Assembly: GCA_002343325.1 (NCBI GenBank)
Contig: DDSG01000186.1
Coordinates: forward strand, 1 to 24,877
Direction: 5' to 3'
From: Phycisphaerales bacterium UBA2396
Lineage (GTDB): Bacteria; Planctomycetota; Phycisphaerae; Phycisphaerales; UBA1924
DNA length: 24,877 bases
Below, piece by piece: positions 15,359 through 22,584 of the stretch (position 1 is the stretch's first letter; each line of letters begins with the position of its first letter). The notes under the pieces were generated by a model. The model had not been told where the DNA came from and did not search any database. It saw only the letters and a list, made by a program, of their open reading frames with translations. Position numbers and translations under genes: made by a program.

Positions 15359-16000
15359 TCATTTCTCGGGTGCTTCCGCCGGCTGGGACGGCTGGTTCTC
15401 GGGCACCGCGACCGGAGTCGGTGCGGGAGTCGGGATCGTCGGTCTGGCCGCGGGCGGCGCTGGAGCAAGTGCGAGGTCGGTTGTAGACGCCATGAACATC
15501 CCCCGGCGTTTGCTGAGGCTCAGGCTTTGCCCGCCCAGCGGCAGGGCGAGGGCAATCGTGCCGTCGGCCTCGGAGGCGGTGAATCCGAGGGTGCCGTTGA
15601 TCTTTCCGTCGGTGATCTCGATGTCGGTGAGATCTTCGCGTACGACCCACTGGTTGCCGTCGGTCGACTGACCGAGCGTGGCGTTGACCGCCCATCGGAC
15701 GCGTGCCGAACCGGCGAAATCGGGAGCGGGCACGAGCGAGGTGCTCGACGACGCGGAGTGGAACGCCCCGAGCGAGGCGGTCGCCACGGGCGTCCAGACC
15801 GACTGATCGGTCGGGTCCTTGTCCGGGCAGGTTTCGAGGATCAGGATCACATCGTCGGAGAAGTCGGTGGCGAAGATCACGGGCCCGAGCGAGCCCGTGT
15901 ACGTCGGCTTCTTGGCGAAGACGCGGGCAAAGATCCCCACGGCGGACATCGCCAGAAGCAAGAGCACGACGATCGAGGGAATCAGCGGCGGGCGTCTCAT
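15359..16000 (-). CDS. Hypothetical anchored protein with Pro/Ala-rich tail (213 aa)
   Basis: No family recognised. A hydrophobic helix at residues 7-27 follows Arg2-Arg3, so the protein is probably anchored with its body outside the cytoplasm. The middle (about 33-165) has alternating polar and hydrophobic stretches suggestive of a beta-rich domain, with a single Cys in LETCPDKDP. The last 40 residues are low-complexity Pro/Ala/Thr (for example PTIPTPAPTPVAVPE), a likely flexible or wall-exposed tail. Its ATG overlaps the stop of the CYTH gene by four bases (ATGA), so its translation is coupled to that gene and the two form one transcription unit. Confidence 0.75.
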   Translation of the reverse strand: MRRPPLIPSIVVLLLLAMSAVGIFARVFAKKPTYTGSLGPVIFATDFSDDVILILETCPDKDPTDQSVWTPVATASLGAFHSASSSTSLVPAPDFAGSARVRWAVNATLGQSTDGNQWVVREDLTDIEITDGKINGTLGFTASEADGTIALALPLGGQSLSLSKRRGMFMASTTDLALAPAPPAARPTIPTPAPTPVAVPENQPSQPAEAPEK

Positions 16001-16533
16001 GCGGGCGGGGTATCCGTCAGGGCGTGGTCGTTCTGGGCTTCGATCAGGTCGGCGTATCCAACAGACACCGGTTCGCCCAACGCGGGCGAGAGAGCCTCAC
16101 GCAGATCGGCCACGGCCCGCGAGCAACGCTCCACCGGTGTTTCTGGGGAAACGATGGCTTCAAATTCCATGAAGTTGCCGAGCCCCTCCACAACGTCCAG
16201 GTGAATCCGGACGTTGCCGAGCATGAACAGGTCCCGCACCTTGCGAACGACCACGCGCAGAGGGAGCGGCGCTTCGCCAAACCGCTGGCGGGCCTCGGCT
16301 TCCGAGTAGATCTTGAAGTGGCTGACCTTGGGCTGCAGGCGGTCCGGACGGTCGTACAGGATGTACTCCGTCGGCTCGCCCGGGCATTCTCGCTTTTTCA
16401 GTCGGCCCACCGTCACCCGGAAGTACGTGTCCGTCTGGTGGAGCGTGACAATCGGCGCGGCCCTGAGCCCGGCGAGGATCGCCCGGGCCAGTGCGGGGTC
16501 GCGGAGCTCGGCTTTGAACTCGACGTTGTACAC
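15997..16533 (-). CDS. CYTH-domain protein (class IV adenylate cyclase/thiamine-triphosphatase superfamily, 178 aa)
   Basis: CYTH (triphosphate tunnel) enzymes bind a triphosphate and divalent metal inside a beta-barrel; members are adenylate cyclases, thiamine triphosphatases or tripolyphosphatases. Visible pattern: VEFKAEL at the N-terminus, QTDTYFRVTVGRLKKRE, YILYDRPD, PKVSHFKIY, then HLDVVEGLGNFMEFE, with the alternating charged residues of the barrel. The ExExK signature is altered to NxExK (Asn3, Glu5, Lys7), so catalysis of the usual reaction is uncertain. The start is GTG 16533 with TAGGAT six bases upstream, which could act either as a -10 box or as an AGGA ribosome binding site. It is divergent from the ABC exporter (25 bases between starts) and coupled to the downstream anchored protein. 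Confidence 0.85.
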   Translation of the reverse strand: MYNVEFKAELRDPALARAILAGLRAAPIVTLHQTDTYFRVTVGRLKKRECPGEPTEYILYDRPDRLQPKVSHFKIYSEAEARQRFGEAPLPLRVVVRKVRDLFMLGNVRIHLDVVEGLGNFMEFEAIVSPETPVERCSRAVADLREALSPALGEPVSVGYADLIEAQNDHALTDTPPA

Positions 16534-16539
16534 GACACC

Positions 16540-16545
16540 ATCCTA
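16540..16545 (-). promoter_or_regulatory. Candidate -10 box (TAGGAT) six bases before the CYTH gene
   Basis: Minus-strand TAGGAT, four of six consensus matches, lies six bases before GTG 16533, the same geometry as at arfB, the RNase and the beta-helix gene. The AGGA inside it could instead be a Shine-Dalgarno. No -35 is evident. Confidence 0.35.
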
Positions 16546-16558
16546 CCGCCGGAGCGGT

Positions 16559-17443
16559 ATGCTGGTGCGGATGCTGGAACTGCGCTCGATCCGCAAGAGT
16601 TTCGCACGCCGTGGCAGCGTCGATCGGCTCGTCGCGGTCGACGGGCTCTCCCTGGCGGTCGGCCGAGGGGAAGTGTTCGGGTTGCTCGGGCCCAACGGTG
16701 CGGGCAAGTCGACAACGATCGGCATGGCGATGGGGCTGGTCACGCCCGAGGCGGGCGAAGTCCTCTATGCGGGGCTGGGCTCGCCGTCGGAGGCTGCGGT
16801 CCGCGGGCGTCTCGGCGTGGCGCCTCAATCGCTGGCGATTTACGACGACCTGACCGGCATGGAGAATCTTGTCCACTTTGCCCGGTTGTACGGCCTGAGG
16901 GGCGGGTCGCTCACCAGCGCGGTCTCGGCGGCGCTCGAGGCGGTCGGGCTTGCGGACCGCGCGGGGGACCTGGCCCGGACGTACTCGGGGGGCATGAAGC
17001 GCCGCCTTAACCTGGCGGCGGCGATCGTCCACAACCCGGATGTGGTGCTGCTCGACGAACCGACCGCGGGGGTCGATCCCCAAAGCCGCGATGCGATTCT
17101 CGGCATGGTGAGGCGGCTGTCTTCGGAGGGTGTCACAGTCGTCTACACCACGCACTACATGGAGGAGGCCCAGCGCCTGTGCGATCGGATCGGGATCATC
17201 GACCACGGCAGGCTGCTCGCTCTGGGTACGGTCGATGAACTCGTCGCTCTGCACGGGGGCGAGACGCTGGTCCGCATCACCCGGGCGGGCGGAGCGGCCG
17301 AACAGGTCATCCGCACGACAGACCCGGTCGCGGCGCTTCGGTCGGCGATGGAGCGGAGCCCGCCGATCGACGGGGTCAGGATCGAGCGGCCGGACCTCGA
17401 ATCCGTTTTCCTATCGCTGACGGGCCGAACACTGAGGGATTAG
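16559..17443 (+). CDS. ABC exporter ATP-binding subunit (NatA/CcmA-like, 294 aa)
   Basis: Cytoplasmic ATPase of an ABC-2 type exporter. Walker A GPNGAGKS at 44-51, Q-loop in VAPQSLAIYDDLT, signature YSGGMKRRLNLA, Walker B VVLLDEPTAGVDP, and switch histidine in YTTHYMEEA. The last 60 residues (after GTVDELV) form the small C-terminal region typical of drug/Na exporter ATPases, ending in the common LESVFLSLTGRTLRD. ATG 16559 has GGAG five bases upstream; a second ATG at 16571 is less likely. Its stop codon is followed with no gap by the ATG of the permease, so the two are one operon and one transporter. The substrate cannot be read from sequence. Confidence 0.93.
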   Translation: MLVRMLELRSIRKSFARRGSVDRLVAVDGLSLAVGRGEVFGLLGPNGAGKSTTIGMAMGLVTPEAGEVLYAGLGSPSEAAVRGRLGVAPQSLAIYDDLTGMENLVHFARLYGLRGGSLTSAVSAALEAVGLADRAGDLARTYSGGMKRRLNLAAAIVHNPDVVLLDEPTAGVDPQSRDAILGMVRRLSSEGVTVVYTTHYMEEAQRLCDRIGIIDHGRLLALGTVDELVALHGGETLVRITRAGGAAEQVIRTTDPVAALRSAMERSPPIDGVRIERPDLESVFLSLTGRTLRD

Positions 17444-18733
17444 ATGGGCGTGCTCGCAATTGCCATGAACGACATTCGGCTGCTGCTGCGGGACAAAGCG
17501 GCGGCGTTCTTCACATTCCTCTTCCCGCTGCTCTTTGCGATGTTCTTCACGTTCGTGTTCCGGGGCGGCGGGGGCGGGGGCGGCGCCATGAAGGTCGCGG
17601 TGCTCGACGAGGACGGCACCAGAGGCTCGGCACGGCTCGTGTCCGAGATCGAGGCGGACTCCGCCCTCAAAGCCCGCCGGGTCGCCGACAGCCTCGAAGG
17701 CAGAAATCTGGTTCGGCGCGGCGAGGTGACGGCGCTGATCATCGTCCCCAGGGGATTTTCCGAAGCCGCCGACTCGATGTTCACGGGCGGACAGATCCCG
17801 CTTGAGGCGGTGGTGGATCCATCTCGCGGGGCCGAGGCCGCCATGCTGACGGGCAAACTGACGGAGCTGGCGTTCCGGCAGATGTCGTCGGCGTTCACGG
17901 ATCGTTCGCGGATGCAGGAGATGCTCGAAGGGTCTCGCCGAAGGCTCGCGACGGTGGCGCCTGAGGGCGAACCGGGCCGCGAGGCGTTCACGAAGTTTCT
18001 CGACGGCGCGGACGCGTTGTCGCAGGAGTTATCGAGACGGTCGGGCGACGAGTCGACGAACGATGCCACATCCTCGGACACGGCGGCGTTCAACCCGGTC
18101 AACGTCAAGGTCTCGACGCTCGCGATCGACAAGACGGGCAAGCCCCGCTCGTCGGCCGACTTTGCGTTCCCGCAGGGCATCGCGTGGGGGCTGATGGGCT
18201 CGGTCGTCGGGTTCGCGTCCTCGATCGCCTCCGAACGCCGCCGGGGCACGCTGGTCCGGCTGGCGATCTCGCCCCTGACGCGCGGGCAGATTCTGGCGGG
18301 CAAGGCCTTGGGGTGCTTCGTCACGTGCGTGCTGGTGCAGGTGCTGCTGCTGGCTGTTGCGATGGCGATGGGCAGTCAGGTCGGGTCGTGGCCCATGCTG
18401 GCGCTGGCGGTCTTCTGCGCCGCGGCCGGGTTTGTGGGGATGGCGATGGGGCTGGCGCCATTCGCAGATTCGGAGGAGGGGGCGGCGGGCATCGCCCGCG
18501 CCGTGCCGATGGTGCTCGCGATGATCGGGGGCGGCACGATCCCCCTGGCCTTCATGCCGCCCTTCTTCGAGACGCTGTCGAGCGCGAGCCCGTTCAAGTG
18601 GGCGATCGTCGCGGTCGAGGGGGGGCTCTGGCGCGGCTTCACGCTTCGAGAGATGCTCGTGCCCTGCGGCATCCTGCTCGGGGTTGGGGCGGTCTGCTTC
18701 GCGATCGGCGTGCGCCGCCTTCGCTGGGAGTAA
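17444..18733 (+). CDS. ABC-2 type permease (NatB/YhaP-like, 429 aa)
   Basis: Membrane subunit pairing with the preceding ATPase. A first transmembrane helix at about 20-40 (FFTFLFPLLFAMFFTFVF) is followed by a run of seven glycines and a large extracytoplasmic region (about 48-245), with ALIIVPRGFSE as in ABC2_membrane_3 proteins. Then about five further helices lie between 247 and 425, including the family-typical ERRRGTLVRLAISPLTRGQILAGKALG stretch (conserved core: RGTL, SPLTR, GK) and an AMIGGGTIPLAFMPPF region. The start directly abuts the ATPase stop, so translation is probably coupled. It converges on ligA with six bases between stops and no recognisable hairpin terminator. Confidence 0.9.
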   Translation: MGVLAIAMNDIRLLLRDKAAAFFTFLFPLLFAMFFTFVFRGGGGGGGAMKVAVLDEDGTRGSARLVSEIEADSALKARRVADSLEGRNLVRRGEVTALIIVPRGFSEAADSMFTGGQIPLEAVVDPSRGAEAAMLTGKLTELAFRQMSSAFTDRSRMQEMLEGSRRRLATVAPEGEPGREAFTKFLDGADALSQELSRRSGDESTNDATSSDTAAFNPVNVKVSTLAIDKTGKPRSSADFAFPQGIAWGLMGSVVGFASSIASERRRGTLVRLAISPLTRGQILAGKALGCFVTCVLVQVLLLAVAMAMGSQVGSWPMLALAVFCAAAGFVGMAMGLAPFADSEEGAAGIARAVPMVLAMIGGGTIPLAFMPPFFETLSSASPFKWAIVAVEGGLWRGFTLREMLVPCGILLGVGAVCFAIGVRRLRWE

Positions 18734-18739
18734 CGCGGC

Positions 18740-21070
18740 TCAGGCGGGCAGGTGCTTGAGCAGTGTCGCCTCGTCCCAGACCTCCACGCCCAGCTCGCGG
18801 GCCTTGTCGAGCTTGCTGCCGGCCTCTTCGCCCGCGATCACCAGATTGGTCTTCTTGCTCACGCTGCCCGTGACCTTGGCGCCGAGTGCTTCGAGCCTCT
18901 CCGTCAGCGCGGTCCGGTCGAATGCCGCGAGCGTGCCCGTGAGCACGACCGTCTTGCCCGCGAACGGGGACCCCGACTCGAGAGGTGCACGCCGGGCCGG
19001 GTCCACGTAGTCCTTCGAGGTGAGGTCCACACCCAGAGCTGCGAGTGCGGCGAAGGTCCGCCGGGCGTGCTCGCTGTGCAGGTACGCGTGCACGGTCGGT
19101 GCGGTGTCGCGCCCCAGCCCCGACTCTGGCCGATCCTTGGGATCCTCGGGAAAGCCCAAGGCGACGGCCTCCTTCTTGTTGAGCGCCTTGGGCATTAACC
19201 TCGCGACCGGCGCATCGAGCAGATCATCGAGTGAGCGAAACTGCCTGGCGAGCATCTTGGCCGTCGTATCGCCGATGTGGCGGATCCCCATGCCGCCGAG
19301 CACCTTGGCCAATCCTCGCGAGCGAGCGGCGTGGATCCCGGCGATCAGGTTGTCGACCTTCTTCTCGCCCATCCGGTCGAGCGTGAGAAGCCGCTCCCGG
19401 TGCTCGGGCAGCCTGAAGATGTCCGCGAAGGTGCGCAGCGGCACCTCGGGCGCCTCTTGGCGGATCTGGTCGATCGTTTTCTCGCCCAGACCTTCAATAT
19501 CCATCTGCTTTCGGCCGCAAAACCAGACGAGCTTCTCGCGCACCTGTGCCGGGCACTCGGGGTTGACGCATCGCCTCGCCGACTCGCTCTCGGGCGTCGG
19601 CGCGTCGGGGTCCGGGTACTCAGGCTCAACCGGCCCGCCGCACTCCGGGCAGGCCTCGGGCGCCACGATCGGCGTTGCGTCGGGCGGGCGCTTCGCGAGC
19701 ACCACTCCCACCACGTAGGGGATGATCTCGCCCGCTTTCTCGACCTCGATCATGTCGCCCAGGCGGATGTCCTTCTGCCGGATCTGCCCATAGTTGTGCA
19801 GCGTCGCGTGGCGCACGGTCGTCCCCGCGAGGTGCACAGGCTCCATGACCGCGCGGGGCGTGATCTTTCCGGTCTTCCCGACCTGGTGCTGCACCTCGAT
19901 CAGCCGCGTCGCCTTTCGGTCGGGCGGATACTTGAACGCAACCACCCACCGCGGGCTCTTCGCGGTTGTTCCCAGCCGATCCTGCTGGTCGAAGCGGTCC
20001 ACCCGCACCACCATCCCGTCGGTGGCGTACTCAAGCCCGGCACGCTCGGCCGCGAAGGCGTCGATCGCCGCGAGCGCCTCGTCGATCGAACGGCAGGCCC
20101 GCGTGTGCGGGTTCACCGGGATCCCCAACGCCCGGATGCGTTCGAGGAACTGGCTGTGCGACTCGGCGAACCCGGGAGAGACCTCGCCCCGCCCGTGCGC
20201 ACAGAATGACAGCCGCCGGCGGGCGATCAGCTTCGGGTCCAGGTTCTTCAGCGTTCCCGCGGTCGCGTTGCGCGGGTTGGCGAGCACATCCTCGTCGGCC
20301 TCTTCGAGCTCCTTGTTGATGCGGGCGAATGTCGTGTTGGTCATGTAGACCTCGCCGCGAACTTCCAGCACGGCGGGCGCATGACCTTCGAGTCGCAGCG
20401 GGATCGCGCGGATCACGCGGGCGGCGTGGGTTACATCGTCACCCTTGACGCCGTCGCCCCGCGTGACGGCATGGATCAGCTCCCCGCGCTCGTAACGCAG
20501 GGAGAGGGCGACGCCGTCGATCTTCGGGTCGCAGACGTAGCCTGTCGGAAATCCGGACCTTCGCGCCTTCTCGATCGCCGCGTCGCGTCGCACGCGAAGA
20601 GCTTTGATCCGGCCGGCCTTTGGAGTGATGTTGGCGTCCGGGTCGTCGCCGAACAGCGAGCTTGAGGAACCTCCTGCAACCGAAGCTTGGCCCTCGGTGT
20701 CGCGCGCCGCGGCATCAAGCTCGGCGATCTCCGTGTCGATCGCGACAAAGCACCGCTCCGCCCACTGCACCACCGCCTCCCGGTCGTAGGCGTTGTCGAT
20801 CGAGAGCATGGGGACGGCGTGGGCGATCTGGCGGAAGCCCTCGATGGGCTCGCCGCCCACACGCTTGGTCGGGCTGGACGGGTCTTCGAGCTCGGGGTGA
20901 CTTGCCTCGAGCGTCGCGAGCTCGGCGAGCAGCCGATCAAACTCGGCGTCGGGCATGATCGGCCTGGCGTCGACGTAGTACGCCCGGTTGGCCCGGGTCA
21001 GCAATGCCCGCAGTTCGGCGATACGCCTTGCTTCGAGGGCGAGATCGGCTGGGGGCTTGTCGTGGGGCAC
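18740..21070 (-). CDS. ligA: NAD-dependent DNA ligase LigA (776 aa, enlarged)
   Basis: Seals nicks in replication and repair using NAD+. Domains in order: Ia (AYYVDARPIMPDAEFD, DPSSPTKRVGG), the adenylation domain with catalytic Lys183 in CDPKIDGVA, NPRNATAGTLK and DGMVVRVD, OB fold (GKTGKITPRA, HNYGQI), a four-Cys zinc finger (CPECGG then CVNPECPAQ), helix-hairpin-helix repeats, and a C-terminal BRCT (GKTVVLTGTL, LVIAGEEAGSKLDKA). Usual LigA is about 670 aa with the lysine near 115. Here about 65 extra residues, low-complexity in part (GGSSSS), sit just before the KxDG lysine, and the zinc finger loop is widened (PEYPDPDAPTPES). The start is probably GTG 21070, giving VPHDKPPAD before domain Ia; it lacks a good ribosome binding site, and ATG 21133 is the alternative. 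It is divergent from folD. Confidence 0.95.
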   Translation of the reverse strand: MPHDKPPADLALEARRIAELRALLTRANRAYYVDARPIMPDAEFDRLLAELATLEASHPELEDPSSPTKRVGGEPIEGFRQIAHAVPMLSIDNAYDREAVVQWAERCFVAIDTEIAELDAAARDTEGQASVAGGSSSSLFGDDPDANITPKAGRIKALRVRRDAAIEKARRSGFPTGYVCDPKIDGVALSLRYERGELIHAVTRGDGVKGDDVTHAARVIRAIPLRLEGHAPAVLEVRGEVYMTNTTFARINKELEEADEDVLANPRNATAGTLKNLDPKLIARRRLSFCAHGRGEVSPGFAESHSQFLERIRALGIPVNPHTRACRSIDEALAAIDAFAAERAGLEYATDGMVVRVDRFDQQDRLGTTAKSPRWVVAFKYPPDRKATRLIEVQHQVGKTGKITPRAVMEPVHLAGTTVRHATLHNYGQIRQKDIRLGDMIEVEKAGEIIPYVVGVVLAKRPPDATPIVAPEACPECGGPVEPEYPDPDAPTPESESARRCVNPECPAQVREKLVWFCGRKQMDIEGLGEKTIDQIRQEAPEVPLRTFADIFRLPEHRERLLTLDRMGEKKVDNLIAGIHAARSRGLAKVLGGMGIRHIGDTTAKMLARQFRSLDDLLDAPVARLMPKALNKKEAVALGFPEDPKDRPESGLGRDTAPTVHAYLHSEHARRTFAALAALGVDLTSKDYVDPARRAPLESGSPFAGKTVVLTGTLAAFDRTALTERLEALGAKVTGSVSKKTNLVIAGEEAGSKLDKARELGVEVWDEATLLKHLPA

Positions 21071-21131
21071 GCGGGGGTCTCTGGGCTTGGGCGACCACGC
21101 CGAGACACGTCGGCGCTGGGGGAAGGGTACC

Positions 21132-22076
21132 ATGCAAGGAATGACGGCCCAACCGATCGACGGCAATGCCCTGGCCAAGGCGCTCCGCGAGCAGATCGCC
21201 GAGCGCGCCAAGCGCCTCGCCGACCGCGGAGCCTCGGTTCGGCTCGATGCTGTCCTCGTTGAATCGGGCGATAACGGTGCCCGCGTCTACGCCGACAACC
21301 AAGCCCGCACCTGCGCCTCGCTGGGCATCGAATACCGCCTCCACCTGCTGCCCGCAACGTCCGGGTTCGACGACATCGCCGGCCGCGTGATGCTCCTGAG
21401 CGCCGACGAGTCCGTCTCCGCCATCATGGTCCACATGCCCCTCCCGGGCGGGGTCGATCCGTACCGCATCCAGCGGCTCATCGCTCCCGAGAAGGACGTC
21501 GAAGGCGTCAACCCGGCGAACATCGGGAACGTGGTCTACGGGCGCAGCAGCCTCGCGCCGTGCACCGGGCTTGCCGTGGTCAAAATGGCCCAGACCGTGT
21601 TCGGGCCCCCCCGCCCCGTGCTCGGAGAGCACGCGCCGGCGCAGGGGTGGCTCGCGGGCAAGGTCGCCGTGGTCGTCGGCGCCTCGGACGTGGTCGGCAA
21701 GCCCATCGCTGTCCTGCTCATGAGGCAGGACGCCACCGTGATTTCCTGCAACAAGTGGACCCCGGCCCTGCCCGAAATCGCTCGCTCCGCCGACCTGCTG
21801 GTCTCGGCCGCTGGCAAGGCCGGGTTGATCACCGCCGACATGGTCAAGCCCGGCGCGGTGGTCATCGACGTTGGCGTCAACCGCATCCCGGGGCCCGACG
21901 GGAAGATGCGCACCGTGGGGGACGTGGTCTTCGAGACCGTGTCGCGGGTCGCTTCGCACCTCTCGCCCGTTCCCGGCGGCGTCGGTCCGGTCACGGTGTC
22001 GATGCTGCTCCACAATGTGGTTGAAGCGGCCGAACGGCGGTCGGGGCTCCTGGCGCCTGCCGCCCCGCCGGGCTGA
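21132..22076 (+). CDS. folD: FolD-family methylene-THF dehydrogenase/cyclohydrolase homologue with altered active site (314 aa)
   Basis: FolD interconverts 5,10-methylene-THF, methenyl-THF and 10-formyl-THF. The fold is clear: PLPGGVDPYRI, PEKDVEGVNPANIG, APCTG, the dinucleotide-binding GASDVVGKPIAVLL, VIDVGVNRI, VGDVVFETV and SPVPGGVGPVTVSMLLHN. However, aligned by eye to E. coli FolD, Tyr53 (Tyr50) is kept while Gln57 replaces catalytic Lys54, His101 replaces Gln98 and Glu124 replaces Asp121. In characterised FolD enzymes these residues serve cyclohydrolase catalysis and folate binding, so this may be mainly a dehydrogenase or use another pterin. There are about 20 extra residues between PCTGLAVVKM and the Rossmann part. 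ATG 21132 has GAAGGG upstream; ATG 21141 is an alternative. It is divergent from ligA (61 bases). Confidence 0.88.
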   Translation: MQGMTAQPIDGNALAKALREQIAERAKRLADRGASVRLDAVLVESGDNGARVYADNQARTCASLGIEYRLHLLPATSGFDDIAGRVMLLSADESVSAIMVHMPLPGGVDPYRIQRLIAPEKDVEGVNPANIGNVVYGRSSLAPCTGLAVVKMAQTVFGPPRPVLGEHAPAQGWLAGKVAVVVGASDVVGKPIAVLLMRQDATVISCNKWTPALPEIARSADLLVSAAGKAGLITADMVKPGAVVIDVGVNRIPGPDGKMRTVGDVVFETVSRVASHLSPVPGGVGPVTVSMLLHNVVEAAERRSGLLAPAAPPG

Positions 22077-22181
22077 GGCCTTGTAAGCCCCCGCCCGCCC
22101 GGGTGCTGTTCGGGGCGCTACTGTTGAAGTGGATCGTGGACCCCGTGGCGGCAAGCCGACTGCGGGACTCTGGAGATGCGC
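22077..22181 (+). other. Intergenic spacer folD-tatA
   Basis: 105 bases without a gene. No clear -35/-10 pair or terminator hairpin is visible. A GGAG at 22172-22175 serves tatA. Confidence 0.5.
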
Positions 22182-22496
22182 ATGCAGACGCTCGGGCTGT
22201 TCGGGAACATCGGTTGGCAGGAGCTGCTGATCCTGTTGGCGATTGCGCTGCTCTTGTTCGGGTCTCGCCTGCCCGAAGTGGCTCGGAGCATGGGCAAGGC
22301 CGTCATCGAGTTCAAGAAGGGGCTCAAGGGCGTCGAGGAAGACGTCAACAACGCCGATTCCACGGGCAACGCTTCGTCCTCCTCCTCTTCACCCTCCCTG
22401 CCACCCCGCTCGGCCTATCAGGCGCCGGTGGGCGCGAGCGGCGAGGACGTTCGGGTGTCCGCCGGCGGCAACAACGCCCCCGAGCAGCCCCGCTGA
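22182..22496 (+). CDS. tatA: Twin-arginine translocase subunit TatA (104 aa)
   Basis: Pore-forming subunit of the Tat pathway, exporting folded proteins across the inner membrane. Short N-terminal transmembrane helix (about 8-26, NIGWQELLILLAIALLLFG), the FGxxxLPE hinge (FGSRLPE), then the amphipathic helix VARSMGKAVIEFKKGLKG, followed by an acidic and then Ser/Pro-rich disordered tail (SSSSSSPSLPP). Two ATGs are possible: 22176 touches the GGAG, whereas 22182 lies six bases after it and is preferred. TatB is less likely because the protein is short and the hinge is TatA-like. No tatC is in the window. The following gene product has no twin-arginine motif, so the adjacency is not obviously functional. 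Confidence 0.93.
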   Translation: MQTLGLFGNIGWQELLILLAIALLLFGSRLPEVARSMGKAVIEFKKGLKGVEEDVNNADSTGNASSSSSSPSLPPRSAYQAPVGASGEDVRVSAGGNNAPEQPR

Positions 22497-22572
22497 ATTC
22501 GGACACCACCCCGGGTTCACCAAGTCGAGTTCATGAAGCCGACCGACACTGGCGAGCGCACCCGCGCCGCGG

Positions 22573-22578
22573 TACATT
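22573..22578 (+). promoter_or_regulatory. Candidate -10 box (TACATT) six bases before the beta-helix gene
   Basis: TACATT, four of six matches, is followed by CGCGTC and ATG 22585, again with a six-base gap and no Shine-Dalgarno. No -35 is evident. The 88-base spacer after tatA otherwise shows nothing. Confidence 0.4.
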
Positions 22579-22584
22579 CGCGTC

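Noticed and set aside
21071..21133. Longer LigA starting at ATG 21133
   Set aside because: The extra 21 residues (QRRR, PKPRDPR) are unlike LigA and would overlap the folD start; GTG 21070 is preferred, although this is not certain.
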